From assembly GCA_019671135.1 (NCBI GenBank), contig JAHRHY010000003.1, forward strand, positions 868,001 to 932,000: 64,000 bases of DNA. The letters run 5' to 3'. Shown here one piece after another: positions 30,123 through 42,377 of this stretch (positions within the stretch are counted from its first letter, which is position 1; each line of letters starts with the position of its first letter). The notes beneath the pieces were generated by a model. It was given only the letters and a program-made list of their open reading frames with translations, did no database searches and had not been told where the DNA came from. A program made the position numbers and the translations under genes. The DNA is from Linnemannia hyalina (taxonomy: Eukaryota; Mortierellomycota; Mortierellomycetes; Mortierellales; Mortierellaceae).

Positions 30123-31995
30123 TTTTGTTTGTTATGTATGTGTGGGTTGAAACGTATTAGATTAGAATATGTGGTGTCCTGAAGGCGAATGTACTGAAAG
30201 AGAGAGTCCCTTGGTTCTTGTTGCTTTGTGATGAGTGGAGTGTATATACAGCGAGTAAGAGTGAGTGGGGATGATGGTGATGTCTATGAAAGATGACCGA
30301 CTGACAGAGAGTGGAAGAACAGGGAGAGTGGATGAGGAGTGAAGAGTAAGAGAAAAGAAAGAGGAAGGGGGTGACTGCAAGGTCTTTTTATAACCCTGTT
30401 CTTGATCCATGGGCGAAGTGTAGACCGGGCTAGGCATATGGATGAGCTTGTCGGTGTTTGACTCCGACGAACGACCCTAGATGGAAAGACGTACACGCCG
30501 CGACTAACACAACACTGCCATTGAAGACAGAAGGATAGAGGGAGGGGCTGAGAGAGGATGTCCAATGGGGCTCGTCAACAACGACAACAACAGAGTGATA
30601 AAACAAAAGGGACGAACAGACAAAATAGAGACAACGAATCAAAGACAGGGATCACCAGCCCAAGCTGGAATGGGCGGAGCAAGAGAGAAGAGGTGCGGCA
30701 TAGCATAGCCATATCCCTCTCCAAGAAGGCAGAAAAAAAATATTGACACTGCCGCCGAAAATAACACACATTCAAGTCCGCGCGCCATTTTTCTTTGTGC
30801 ACTGCCTATTCTTGGATATGGTTTTTATTCGCGCTGTTCCTCATCACAGCCCCATTTATCCATCGACCGTACCAATTGAAGGGGCACCACCCCCCCTCCT
30901 CTTCCCTCTCGACTTTTGTTGTTGTTGTATGTCTATTGTTTGGCTACAGAATCCGCGTTGGAAACAAAAACCAGCGCAAAGTTTTCACTCCCAGCAGCTC
31001 ACCTCCTTCCCTTTCTTTGACAAGTTTATTGCAACATAGATTGAGAGTGCGGAAAGGACGTCAATGCACACTGACAACAATACCAACAAAGATTCGGCCA
31101 CGGTATATTCAACTCCCTCTGTCGCATACTTTTTTTTTTACCGTCGTAGTTTCCACCCTTTCCTCCTCAGCCAGAGACATACTTGTCGGTAACCGGCAGG
31201 GTCATCGTCTCATTGCAGAGACCCCCCAACTGCGACCCTTACATTCGTCTGCGGGCGTTGGACGACTGACATGAGAGAGGAGAGGAGGCCTGCAGCTCAT
31301 CCCTATGGATGAAAGGCCAGACTTTTGACGTGCTTTTATTATCTCTTCGTTGTCAGGCTGTCATTCAGGGAAGAGGTTGAGGGAAGAAGGCTGAGTCTCG
31401 TCAGGTCATCTTTTACTGTACACCTGACTGTATTACTGTCCAAAGCTACACGCGCCTTACGTTTCTGGGCTGTTATATGTTAGCATTAACGCGCATTACT
31501 CTCTATCCTTCTATTAATGGCAAGAAGAATAGAGGCTTGCATATTTTTCACGGTGTTCCCTTGCCACCATCAAGAACACCTGAAACCGGTGTTAATCATC
31601 CCTTCCAAGAGAGCAGACCTTTACCTTCTCGTTCGTATTTTCCTCAATCATGTACAGACATATCTATTCGTAGTTATATCGGACGACACCGTGAAGCATG
31701 AATGCCATTACTACCGCCATCCTTCTTCATTGAACAGTCAAATGTAATAACCTGCATCCGTGTTTTTCGCCTGCGTTTATTGCTCTCGACTCCTCATTTT
31801 CATTCTGTTACATAGTTTCGCCTCCTGAAAAAAAATGACCTGAACAAGCAACAAAAAGTATCATCCAAGACGGTCCAACAACCCAGCACTTTTACCTCGA
31901 CTCATTCTCATTCTTTTTTTTTCCTTCCTTTTCCTCACCGCACCTTCCTCTGCAACAACACCTTTGCGCCTGACACCTTATCAACACCAAAAACA
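30123..31995. other. Intergenic region
   Basis: The minus-strand leader of the four-TM gene (complement of about 30150-30450, CT-rich) is on the left. On the right, a T/C-rich leader leads to the small gene at 31996. ORFs between (up to 159 aa) are low complexity or random. No gene was supported. Confidence 0.4.
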
Positions 31996-32220
31996 ATGCT
32001 TGCCAACACTTTCTGTCACCGCCGCAGCAGCCTTCGCACATCCACCACAGCCAAATCCACAACGCTGCTCATCGCAACAATCGTGTTGCTGTTCAGTCTA
32101 GTGGTGGCGACCACCTCGGCAACACCTATCCCTGCGCCGGCGCCAGCACCCTTCATCGTGTCCCCCTCGAATGCGCCAGAATTAGCGCCGGGCAAACAAT
32201 ATGGCAGTACTAAACCATAA
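31996..32220 (+). CDS. Small secreted peptide
   Basis: Single-exon ORF of 74 aa with an ATG in a good context (AACAATGC). A basic N terminus (CHRRSSLRTS) is followed by a hydrophobic core LLIATIVLLFSLVVATTSA, a likely signal peptide with cleavage at TSA-TP. The mature part of about 31 residues is Pro/Ala-rich (PIPAPAPAPFIV) and then SPSNAPELAPGKQYG. It has no cysteines. It could be a short secreted peptide, a peptide precursor or a spurious ORF. The signal peptide and a CT-rich leader upstream support it. A downstream exon was not found before the TAA. Confidence 0.45.
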   Translation: MLANTFCHRRSSLRTSTTAKSTTLLIATIVLLFSLVVATTSATPIPAPAPAPFIVSPSNAPELAPGKQYGSTKP

Positions 32221-32518
32221 AAAAAAAAGCAGCTAGTCGGCGAAACACTTCTTCTCGCATCCACCAAAATCGAGGCAACTCTTTTTAACCTGAACACACT
32301 TCCGTCTCAGAGTCCTTCTTTTCAGCACCCCTACTTACTTGTGCTGGAGTTGAACATAGCCATTATCATAAAAAATAAAAAAATGAAATATCCATTCTTG
32401 ATTCACCAAAAAAACGGCACCGTTCTCTTTGGAGTACAGACATCCATGTCTCCAAAGAAACGAAAACGACAGGTATCTTCCATCTTTCCTTCCACACCGT
32501 GCTTTGTTAAAAAATGGC

Positions 32519-32527
32519 AAAAAAAAA
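32519..32527 (-). terminator. Pol III terminator of tRNA-Glu
   Basis: On the minus strand nine T follow the 3' end of the tRNA after five nucleotides, a standard RNA polymerase III stop. Confidence 0.85.
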
Positions 32528-32532
32528 GAACG

Positions 32533-32604
32533 TTCCCAATCCGGGGTTCGAACCCGGGCCGCCTCGGTGAAAGCGAGGAATCCTGACCACTGGACCAATT
32601 AGGA
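32533..32604 (-). tRNA. trnE(uuc): tRNA-Glu (anticodon UUC)
   Basis: The 72-nt minus-strand sequence folds as a tRNA. The acceptor stem TCCTAAT pairs with ATTGGGA (one T-G wobble) and is followed by A as discriminator. The anticodon stem CCTCG/CGAGG closes the loop CTTTCAC, giving anticodon TTC. The T arm is CCGGG-TTCGAAC-CCCGG. The A box (TGGTCCAGTGG) and B box (GGTTCGAACC) are present. No intron. It delivers glutamate to GAA and GAG codons. Confidence 0.96.
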
Positions 32605-32692
32605 GTTATTCGTTCGATTTCAACTTCTCTTGCATAGATCTTTAAAGTAAATTCCTTGGACAAACATGTGAAAATACCTGAAAATAGGGGGT

Positions 32693-32724
32693 CTGGGACC
32701 TGGCCCCGGAACCAGGTACCCCAT
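32693..32724. other. Short GC-rich hairpin
   Basis: ACCTGG and CCAGGT flank an 8-nt loop, and outer G and C runs extend the stem with a bulge. It lies between the tRNA and the SNARE gene. No function is apparent. Confidence 0.35.
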
Positions 32725-33096
32725 AGTGTGCCCTGGAGCGATCAAGTACTTGGAAAATTGTTGTTGTATAAGGATAGATAGGTTGGTGGCGCGGTGAGAG
32801 ATTTGACGCGAAAATAGAGCCTAATGCCCGAAAAAAAATCAAGGAAAGTAAGTCCAAGAAAAAAGTAATGTAAAGAGCGTCGAACGTCCTAATACCCTTA
32901 GAGACAATGCAGAAGCTCGAAAGATCTACAATGAACAGGAGCCGGGGACCTGTTTGTGGTTACTGGGATATTTTTTTTTTAAAAAAGCAGAATGGTTCGA
33001 TGTTTTTGGGTGGCGGCATGTAAGCCATCAAACAAGAAAAAAATGACTATCTACACCCTCACCACCTTCTTTCCTTCTCACTACTCTCCTCCTAAA

Positions 33097-35145
33097 CTAA
33101 GTGCTGACAAAGGCGAGCATGACAATGGCGCCGACAGTGCTGGCAATCATAAGAAGATAACACATCTTTTCCCTATATTTCCGTTGGTGCTCACTCGCCT
33201 TCACAATCTCCTGCTGACCCTGTTGAATCCGACCTCGTGCCTGCATAATATTATCCTGCAAAAAATCAACACCACCTCTCTGCTCGTGCACCAATGTCCC
33301 CAACTCCTTCATCACATCTAGGACCTCGACCATTCCAACCTCGATCTTGCGGATCTCAGACTCACGCTCTTGGAGAATGTTTTCTTGCATTGCCAGTTCA
33401 CCGTCCATGGCCAAGAGTTCTTTGAGTAGAGCCTCTTCTTGAACTGAGAGTTCGCGGTCGTGGTGGAAGACTTGGAGTCCTGGGAAAGAGGTGTTGCTGA
33501 GACCGTGACTGGTTCCACTGCTATTGCTGCCTTGACTGTTGCCAAGCGCTTGAATCTCCTCGGGTGATAGGTCCATCAGATCAGACCGCCTTTGACTCAG
33601 TCGTCGCATCGAAGCACTAGACGACAGTCTCCTCAAAATCGCAACTTGACACCTCTCAGCCTCAATCGCCTCCCTCTGCAGCACCTGAAAATCCTTACTG
33701 ACCAACGCCAGATCCTTGGTCAGCTTTTGATGTGTCTGTCGTCGACTCACAAGCACTTTCTTCTGCCAGGACGACATCTCGACCCGCTGCTGCCTTTGTT
33801 GCTGCGACCGCATACCGATGCCAACACCCGAGTGCGGGATCGAGGGGGGTTGATGGTACCGAGCCAGGACCTTGACCAGACCATGGGCAGACTTGACCAG
33901 CTCGTGGGTCCCGTCCAGAACTGCGTGCAGACCGGCTCGCATCTCGACAGTGTCCTTGTGGCGCTGGCCCAGACAGGGGACCAGTCGTTCGAGGACTGCA
34001 ATGTTGGAGGAGATGTTGAAAATTTGTTGGGACAGGTGGCGGACCATGAGGTTATAATCGAGTTCTTGCTCCTGGAGTGCTGTCGATGACGTGGGAAACA
34101 CCGATGACGTGGTCACTACTGCTGTAGACGAGGATGATGAAGAAGACGATGCTGCTGCTTGTTGTTGGTGGGTAGTAGATGGATCGATGTCGATAGAAAC
34201 TCCCTCGTGTTGGTAGGTGTCTATCCTGTTACTGCTTTTTGGTACACGAGCAGAGGAGGGAGCACCCACCCCTGACGAAGACGATGTTGCTGACATGCTT
34301 GTTGCCCCTGAATCATGTGGCCCACGGTTATCGACCCTTATAAATCCTTGGTACTGCTGGTTTAGGGGACTCGACTGGGGTGGGCTGGTCGGTGGTGAGA
34401 GAACCTGTCTCTGGTGATTGCTGTTGTTGTTGCCAAGGACACGATTATTATAGTTGTTGCCAAGGACACGATTATTATAGTTGTTGCTCTGACTGCCGCC
34501 CTGGAAGGACGTCAAGACCGATTGAGGGGATCGAGGTGGTACTGTTGTTGTAGTAGTTGTCGATGATGTAGTCGTTGTTGTAGTCGTCGACGGTACATTC
34601 TGGTCTTCTTCCGGAGATCCAATCCGCTCGGCAGCAGCAGCAGCGTCGGCAGCCGTTGTGGGCGTCAACGTTGGCCTCGGGGTATCAATCCGTGTATTCT
34701 CGTCGACAAATCTCGAGTGGTGAGCAATAGGGCTCTTATTCTTCATGTTGTCCTTACTGTTGGGTGGTGACACCGGAGGTGGATAGGGCAAATGTACGTT
34801 TGAAAGCGGTCGTCTCTGTTGTTGTTGTTGCTGTTGAAAAAGTTGTTGTTGGTGTTGTTGCAATTGGTTCTGTAGTCCGAGTCCGATACTATCACGACTG
34901 TTGCCCCGGGTCACTTGCATTCCACTCGGGAGCCTCACCGGCGGCGACGACGACGATATTGTAAACGGAGGAAAGTGAGGGGAGCCGGAAGTCTCGACTG
35001 AAGACGAGGACGACCTTGGTGCTGGGATTGGGAAGGGGATACCATTACCATCGGTGGAGTACTTTGCCAAGTCCCGCTCTCGTTGATGTTGGTTGGGCGA
35101 CAGGGGAGGGGTGCTAAGACCTCGTTCCAGATCCGTGAACGACAT
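33097..35145 (-). CDS. Qa-SNARE (endosomal syntaxin-like) with long N-terminal extension
   Basis: Single exon of 682 aa. Residues 1 to about 365 are disordered with Gln, Asn, Ser and Thr runs. An N-terminal helical domain follows (LSQQIFNISSNIAVLERLV, then VLVSRRQTHQKLTKDLALV). The SNARE motif at about 570-650 reads ENILQERESEIRKIEVGM, ELGTLVHEQRGGVDFLQDNI, with the zero-layer Gln in HEQRGG, followed by a basic stretch and a single C-terminal membrane anchor (YLLMIASTVGAIVMLAFVST). The N-I-L-x-E-R-E-x-E-I-R-x-I-E pattern is that of Pep12/syntaxin-7 type Qa-SNAREs, which drive fusion at endosomes and vacuole. Pep12-type proteins usually have about 280-300 aa, so the extension here doubles the length. 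A 27-nt tandem repeat in the extension (34426-34479) encodes a repeated YNNRVLGNN. Confidence 0.85.
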   Translation of the reverse strand: MSFTDLERGLSTPPLSPNQHQRERDLAKYSTDGNGIPFPIPAPRSSSSSVETSGSPHFPPFTISSSSPPVRLPSGMQVTRGNSRDSIGLGLQNQLQQHQQQLFQQQQQQQRRPLSNVHLPYPPPVSPPNSKDNMKNKSPIAHHSRFVDENTRIDTPRPTLTPTTAADAAAAAERIGSPEEDQNVPSTTTTTTTSSTTTTTTVPPRSPQSVLTSFQGGSQSNNYNNRVLGNNYNNRVLGNNNSNHQRQVLSPPTSPPQSSPLNQQYQGFIRVDNRGPHDSGATSMSATSSSSGVGAPSSARVPKSSNRIDTYQHEGVSIDIDPSTTHQQQAAASSSSSSSSTAVVTTSSVFPTSSTALQEQELDYNLMVRHLSQQIFNISSNIAVLERLVPCLGQRHKDTVEMRAGLHAVLDGTHELVKSAHGLVKVLARYHQPPSIPHSGVGIGMRSQQQRQQRVEMSSWQKKVLVSRRQTHQKLTKDLALVSKDFQVLQREAIEAERCQVAILRRLSSSASMRRLSQRRSDLMDLSPEEIQALGNSQGSNSSGTSHGLSNTSFPGLQVFHHDRELSVQEEALLKELLAMDGELAMQENILQERESEIRKIEVGMVEVLDVMKELGTLVHEQRGGVDFLQDNIMQARGRIQQGQQEIVKASEHQRKYREKMCYLLMIASTVGAIVMLAFVST
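34426..34479. repeat. 27-nt tandem repeat in the syntaxin gene
   Basis: Two identical 27-nt units lie head to tail inside the coding region and keep frame. They add one copy of YNNRVLGNN to the disordered N-terminal part. Confidence 0.9.
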
Positions 35146-38100
35146 GACTTGTGTGCGCTAAGGTATGGTTGGATTGTGGAGTTGGGTTGGGTGGTCGAAG
35201 AAGGTATGTATGTTTACGAGATTATATCTTCGTTGTTTTTGTTTTTATCTTCGATGCTTTGAGTATGTGGGAGGAAGGGATCGAAAGGTGGAGCGAGGGG
35301 TAGAGAGAAAGGGTCGGGCAGGATGAAGAAAAGCGACAGGGAGTGAAGAAAAGGGCGACGAAAAGAAGTAAAAAGCGACAATGGACAGAAAAACGAGATA
35401 AAAAAAAAAGCGAAAGGGGCTTTAGACCACCACTGTCATACTTCTTTGTTTTTTTTGTCGCATGGTCAACATACAGAGAAACAGTGCACAGACACAGATT
35501 CTACAAGAAACATCAAGGAAAAAAATAGGGGCAAGATGTTGCTGGCACGCGGATTTGTGCTCCTTCTTGTCACAGATAGAAAACAAACATGAATGCAGGA
35601 AAAAAAAGGAGTAGGAAAAACAGGACAACGAAAAAAAGGAGTGAAAGGGTCAGTGGTGGGTGGTGACAATCATTATTACTTGCCTGATCGACGTTGACGA
35701 AGAGGAGAAAAAGGAAGGCGAGCATTAACAGAGGAGGGATGGAGAAAGTGGTTTCTTTTGATGATGTTAGATATGTTCCGTTCATCCAAGAGGAAGAAGG
35801 GGAAGGGAAAGGAGAATGAAGAACGTGAAGTATCGAAGGAGGAGTACGATCCATTGAGATTTTGTGTCTCTGAGAAAGATGATCGTCGGCGTTTGGAAGA
35901 GGACGGTGCAGCTATTCGACGGATTAGAGAGGCATGTTGTTTGTTGCTGAACTATCATTTTGTCAGATGTGGGAAGGATAATTTGGGGGTTCTTGTGCTG
36001 CCTTTTTCTCGTGGACGAATGAATAGATTGAGAGACGAAAGAGAATTGGGGGACAAGCGCATGGACGGAAACAGAAAAAAAATAATTAAGTGGGCCACGT
36101 CGGAATAGAATTGCCTGTGGGCAAGGCACAATGGGCTGGAGCAAACAACATCAGTACTGTAATAACAAATTGTATATATACAAATACGAGGGTACACTCG
36201 TTTTGTTTGCGTCTCTTCTTCTCTCCTTCGTCCTCTTTCCTTCCCACTTTCTGCCTTTGGTTCTCTTTCTTCTCTTTCTTTTTTCCTTCTTTTCCTTCTT
36301 CCTTCGTTCCTTCTGAACTCACTTTAGGCTGACATCAAACAACAAACAACGACCAACAAACGTATCGTTAAGTAGGTATGTCGTTGTTGAATGATCTCCC
36401 TTTCGTTTCTTCTTTTTCAATCCTTAAACGAATAGAGAGCAAAAGAACAATATTTGATATCCACTCTAGTTTTTTTTGCCTCCGCAGAGGATCCTCTCTC
36501 AATCCTTTCCTTACTCTGATTCATCAAAGCGACCGAAGCGATGTTCTCAATTCGAGTTAATTAGTTAGCTGTCAAGCTCGGCAGAGGAGAAGTGAAAAAA
36601 GGGAAGATGTCAGACCATTTCTTCCACAACACACCCACCTCACTTTGAACATAGTCATGAAAAAGAGAGTTTCGTTGGTACTTTGAAAGTGACATAGAGG
36701 AAAGTGTGAGAGCATTGAACTAGCGAAAAAACCGGAAAGCACAGATGACAGGGCGTAGCGGACAACTCGTTGTCCAGTAGCCGTAATTTTGAATGGCGTA
36801 CCCTCCGTATGGAAGGAAGGAAAATGGTGACCAATAGGCCATTGTCATTTGTCTTAACATGGATGAGGGTGCACGTTCACATTCAGCTTCAGTTTTCTTT
36901 GTCAGTCTGCAAAGGCATGACCCATATGTCGATACGTATCAAATTGAATGGGGGAAAGGAAGCTTGCGATACATAGTCCTGACTAAGAAATAACGCATTA
37001 TAAGGAGTGGAATGGCGATAAAAACAAAAGAGGTGAGCAGCAACAAAGAAGAAGTCAATGGAAGGAAGGAAAAAAAAGAACGGGTGCACCCTCGATCGAT
37101 GACAACCCAGCCGGTCAACGGACAGGTGCTCTCGTCTTTATGCTTCCTGCACAATTTTCCTGTCGTATGTGGATGTGATCGTGGAAGGCAGGAAGAGGGG
37201 TTGTTAATTGTTTATTGATTGTTTGTTATGCGGATGGTCGGTCGGATGAGAGCCATGTTTTTGTTGACTGACAAAGGTGAACAGGCGATGTCGTTTTTTT
37301 GTTCGAAATGGATTTTTGAGGTTAGTATCTCTGGCATGGCGAGTACGGCCTTTTTTACAGTATTTTATCTCGTGAGAAAACTGTTGTGTGGGCTGGCATA
37401 TATGGCATATATGTTGTTAGGTAGATTGAAAAAGAAGGATAAGATATGGAGGCTCATCAACAAAGTACATGTTTGTACCAAAACTTAAGAGGAAGAGTGA
37501 AGGAGGATGAGAGTCTACAGGTCAAGCTGAGATGGGAGATGATGGGCGGAGATGCAAACCCTTTTCACCTCCAACCCCACCCCTGGTTTTTTTTACTACT
37601 ATAGTTTCTTTACGTTATTCAATAGCTATTTTTTGTGATTGTTCATTGCACATGCCCTTCTTTTTTTTTTTTACCTGCTTGGTCTGTGTGCGTGTGTGTC
37701 TCTGTGTACAATTGATTGAATGCAGTCTATAGTACATGTACCATGTCGGTGTTTGTTGTCATTTTCAAAGGCAGTAATGTTTATGCAATACGCCTTTTTA
37801 TGTCCAATCCCTCCTTTGCCCAAAACAGTGCGATAGTCTACTACAGTTCGAGAGTGGCAGCAATATTTTTCCTGCTTTTTATCCGCACCCCTTTTGTCCA
37901 ACACATATGCTTTGTGGAATCATTGGGGTGTTGAAATGAACCCTTTCTCAACTCTTCTACACGACAGTTATTTTTCCTCCCTCTCAGGAGACCTACACAA
38001 CACAACATAACACCCCTTTCCTCAACTCATTCATAAGTTCACAACAACCCCTTGATAATCTGTCGTTCAAGACCAATTGGCCATTGTCTCAGGAAGTCCA

Positions 38101-41100
38101 CAGAATAGCCATATTAGATCAACGTGTTCATGCCCGCAAAATATTGAACAAACGAGAACAAACGAGAATGAGGGTGAGAATGAGATGGACAGCCAAGAAC
38201 AGAACAGCGTTTCAAAACACCAATGAGTCCACCAGAATGGGACCTGAAAACAAGAAAAAAGTAATGAAAGGCTGCCACTTGCCAAGGAACGAAGCAAAGA
38301 GGCGGGCAATTGTTTGTGATAGGTGGTGTATTCATGTGCAAGCCGCTGGTAGGTTCAACATTTGACCGCAATTATCTCCCAATCATCTTCGTCGAGAAAC
38401 CCACTCTGCTGGGAACCAGAAGCCCCTCATTCTCTCTTTTTATAAGTCCTTTCCTTATTACGCTCAGCTGAGCTTCTGGCTTTCGTTCTTCAATATTTCG
38501 AGTTGGCGTTGGTTTGTTTACTTGGCATCCAGGCGGCGATTGGCTTGTCGATAATATTTTTACTGGGGCTGACACAGTGGTTCTTCCACTTGACCTACCC
38601 CTTTTTTCGCAAAGGGAAGATGCAATCGCAGCCAGGAAGGCGTTTTCGTTTTGACTTCCCTGCTGTGGATCCAATAGTTGTCTGGATGGTGAAAGGTGAA
38701 AGGTGAAAGGCAGGGCGAAGAGTAAAAAAGATAAAGCTGATTATAAGTGATCAAACACACAAAACAGGCACCATTGATCATCAATTATTATGTTTAATCA
38801 CCAATGGGGCTCGAGACGGAATGAAGGAAAAAGGAATCGGCATCTACCCTGGGATCCGAACCTTCTTGGTCTCTCTCCTATTTGTTACTTTGTTCAATCA
38901 ATTATAAGCATCCTATTCAATCTTTGAGTTGTTTGTTTTTGGCAAACAGAATTTAACTCGCGTCCTCCATTTTCCAATTCTGTGGGATAGGGAAGGGAAA
39001 GGAAGGAAGTGATGGACGTTTATTATTTTTCTATCTCCCGCTAATGTCGAGAGCACTTTTGGTCTTCTCTTCGTTGTTCTTTTTTCATTTTCAGGTGTCT
39101 TTTTTTTTCTCTTTCTCTTCGTTCTTCCTTTCATTCCTCCCTTTTTTTCGTCCGGTTTTCTTGTCAAAGGCCCGCGTACACAAACAGGGAGTAGCAAAAA
39201 GAAGGTGAGAAGGTACCCATTTGAACGGTGGTTACTGTCGCACTGATTTGCTTTACTTCAGAGTCCACAATTGAACTCCTTAATTTACAGCAGACTTGCA
39301 ATGCGGTTCATCGACAACCAACTTACTAGTTGAGCAAATCATCGGCCTATGACTGATTGTCTTGTCAACCCCTCTTCCACACCCCCTTTTCTTTTGTTTG
39401 ACGATACACCGATTGAAAAAACGAGAGAGCAGACACAAAAACAAGAGTAGCCCAATTGCTCGTTTCCATGCACGGCTTGCTCTCCGCCTTCCTGGGTGCG
39501 CATAAAAATAATGTATTCAGGATTAACTGACTGAATGACTGACAACGCCAACTTATTTTTCATATATATGCTACTTGAACTGACAGACTCAATCGAACCT
39601 CTTCTTCTCTCTCCTCTCCTTCCTCCTCCCTTCCTTCCTTCTTATTCTTTTTCGTCTCTTTTCTCTTCCCTTCCTTCCTCTTCTCTTCTTTGTTGATATT
39701 TCCCTTACCCTTTTTCCTCTTCTATTCCTTTTCCTTTCCTGAGCTCCACTCTTCCATTTCTATATATTGCTCTCCTCAATCCACCTTCCCATCCCACATT
39801 GTGTATAAAGAACCCTACTTCAGTCTCTCTCGCAGTCCAGTCGCCAATCGCATTTGTCCGCAACTTGATAGCACCTTCTCAACCCACACCCTTTTCAGAG
39901 CTGGCACTATCATTTACGAACGAACAAAAAGGCACGTTCAACCTTTCTGTAACCTCGCCTCGGGTCACCCGTTTTTTTTCTTCTAAAATAGCAGTGCTTT
40001 GCTTCCTCCCTTGCCTGCAATGCCCACAATTGGCAATGTTGTTCCATCGATCAGTTTCTTCTTCAGTCGCACGACCGCCATTCTCTCCTTTTGTAATTCT
40101 CTTCGTCCATCCTCCCTTCATCGCCCTCACCGTTCTATTCAACGGTCCATACTGTGTACGGTTCCGTCGTCCTTCAAAATTTCCACCCAATCTGTTTTGA
40201 ATCCATTCCCCACCCATCTCCACACACAGATAATCTTTAGCCGGGCATTGAAAGGCACACAGAAAAAAAAAAGCGAGGTGGGCGATCCTGCCCTTGCATT
40301 TGCATCATGCTTTTCCCATCTCCTTCACCCCCCCCCCTCCCCACTTTTTTTTTTCTTTTCTTTTTCCGCCGCATTGTTCCTTCGGCCCAAAAGGAGCTCT
40401 CCTTCACCGGTACCTCATTTTTATTTATGCTGAAAGTTGATCTATTACCTTTCAAGGAGGAAACAATCATCGCCTTTATGCCCGCAGCTTCCTCGCATTG
40501 TTTACTTTATACTTTCCATTCATGGACATTCCATTCAAGCACGGCGAACGACTGAAGAAATATGACGGCGCAAACGCCATCCCCTAATGACGACTGCATT
40601 CGATGATTCGATAAATCCTTTCCTTCCTTTTTTGCCTTTGAAGGATGCATCGTTGAGATTGGATCGCCTCATTTTGCCTTACATGACCCAGTCCTGACTT
40701 GGCTCAAATCTCAACCTTGCCAGCCACATGTATGAAAAAACTCGACTAACCTTGTTTTTGCATTGTTCGTTTAACCCCTGTTGCCCTCGGTGTTTTATTA
40801 TTGCATACAGGGCCGTTATCAAGTACTGGGCAAGAATACATCTACGACTATTGAAAAAGCCGTTGTGAACTTATCGGTCCCTTCCCAAATCAGCTACAAA
40901 AAAAGAAGGGGTCAACTCTGCGGTCTCAGATGAGCTCTTCACAAGACGAGAGTACACTCTCGATGTTCACCAGGTAAATATGGCCGGGTAACTTTACCCC
41001 AAGCTGGGAACTGAGCATTGTCCAAGAGAAAATGGCTAAATAGAGTGGGAAACAATGGTGCGGATGGCAAAAGAGAGTCCATGCCGATGGATGAAAAGAG

Positions 41101-41300
41101 CATGTATTCCAAGAGTGGAGCAAGGAACAACTACGACCGTCGATGGAGAAGAAAAATAATGCATCGGCGATTTTTTGTGTTGCTGTTGTTTACGTTCGGC
41201 AATCGATTGTTATCCGGATTATCCTTTTTGTACCTTGTTCATGTACTAACCATTGGATACAAAAACCCAACGACAACATGTCCTTTTACATCTCCTGATT
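35146..41300. other. Large gene-poor region
   Basis: Over 6 kb without a recognisable gene. Features seen: purine- or pyrimidine-rich tracts (complement of 35160-35860 is the SNARE leader; plus strand 36210-36310, 39600-39740, 40310-40370 are CT-rich), T and A runs, and many short ORFs of at most about 145 aa with Phe/Ser/Pro-rich or random composition. The CT-rich stretch at 39600-39830 looks like a promoter/leader of a plus-strand transcript, perhaps that of the gene read from 42378. Non-coding RNAs or fast-evolving small genes could be present. Confidence 0.4.
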
Positions 41301-41319
41301 GCAATGCGCCAAATGTAGC

Positions 41320-41456
41320 ATCGTCGACTCTGCGGTGAGCGCTAGACTATCATTCACACGAGGTTCTGTGCCAGAGTCAATAGGAGTTTTACAAGATGTC
41401 GAGCAGATGGCCAGGCATCTGGAAAAATGGCTGGCCGACCATCATCGCGTACAGGC
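41320..41456 (+). other. Exon-like island of unknown gene
   Basis: One frame reads RLSFTRGSVPESIGVLQDV and then EQMARHLEKWLADHHRVQ, which looks like a helical protein segment rather than low complexity. It ends at CAG followed by GCAAGT, a strong GC donor of the type used elsewhere in this window. It could be an upstream exon of the gene read from 42378, but no join was proved. Confidence 0.25.
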
Positions 41457-42377
41457 AAGTACAAAAAATAAACCACCATGCATGGTAGCTACTGTATCCA
41501 CTCTAGCAAATGCACATGCAGCTTCTTCTTTCGGCGTTTTTTTAATTTTTCTTGGAGTTGATTGTTCCATCGCAGAGGCCATCCAACAGACGCTTCTTTG
41601 CGTGGGAGGGTTTTTTTATTCCCACTATCACTTTCGGCTGCATCCAATCCAATCAAACACGCGTACACAAGTTACCCAAACTTCTTTTTACAACTTCATT
41701 GCGACAATCACGACTTCATGAATGATGGTTCCATTCTCAGCGTTTTCAATGACCAACTCGCACCGCACAAACACATGCCCGGGCGCAATGATGCATTACT
41801 TCTTTGATTCCCCTATATTAGCCATCTTTTGGGTCTCCATTGGATGACCGAACTCACACATACACACGCAGACAAAAAAGAGTGATCTTCGTTCAGGGAC
41901 ATTCTCATTCACGACGGACTGAAGAGACTACGAACGCAATGAAGTACTTTAAAAGGACGGTCGGAGGACACCAAAGGATGAATGCATGTCCCCCTTTTTC
42001 ATCTGTGCCAATGAATTTGCGCCTTTCCTCATTGAGGATTTTCTTTTGTGTTTGTGACTCTTATGCATGCAAATGCAAGCCGATGTCCATCCCTTCTTGT
42101 TTTTTGTTGTGGTCTTTTTCATGTAATCTTTCATCCGCGGGATTTTGTTTGAATTGTTCCTTAGTGTTGCTACATTGAATTTTTCTTTTGTCTATGCGTT
42201 GTATTTTTTCAGCTACTCCTCATTCATCTATCCACCTCTTATTCCGCTTCTTTATCATACTTTTCCTTGTTCTTCACTCTCCACTATTCATCCACCATCC
42301 ATCCACAAAAACTCGCTCACTCACGCACCTACTCACGCCCCCCCCCTTTTTTTTGCTCGTTATTATTTTTCAAACAG

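Larger units (their letters stand above)
32221..33096. other. Intergenic region holding tRNA-Glu
   Basis: Apart from the tRNA (32533-32604) and a hairpin at about 32693-32724, no gene was seen. The right part is the 3' region of the SNARE gene ending at 33097. Confidence 0.4.

Noticed and set aside
38840..38890. tRNA-like T-arm sequence (GGGATCCGAACC)
   Set aside because: Neither a matching stem nor an acceptor, D or anticodon arm can be formed around it.
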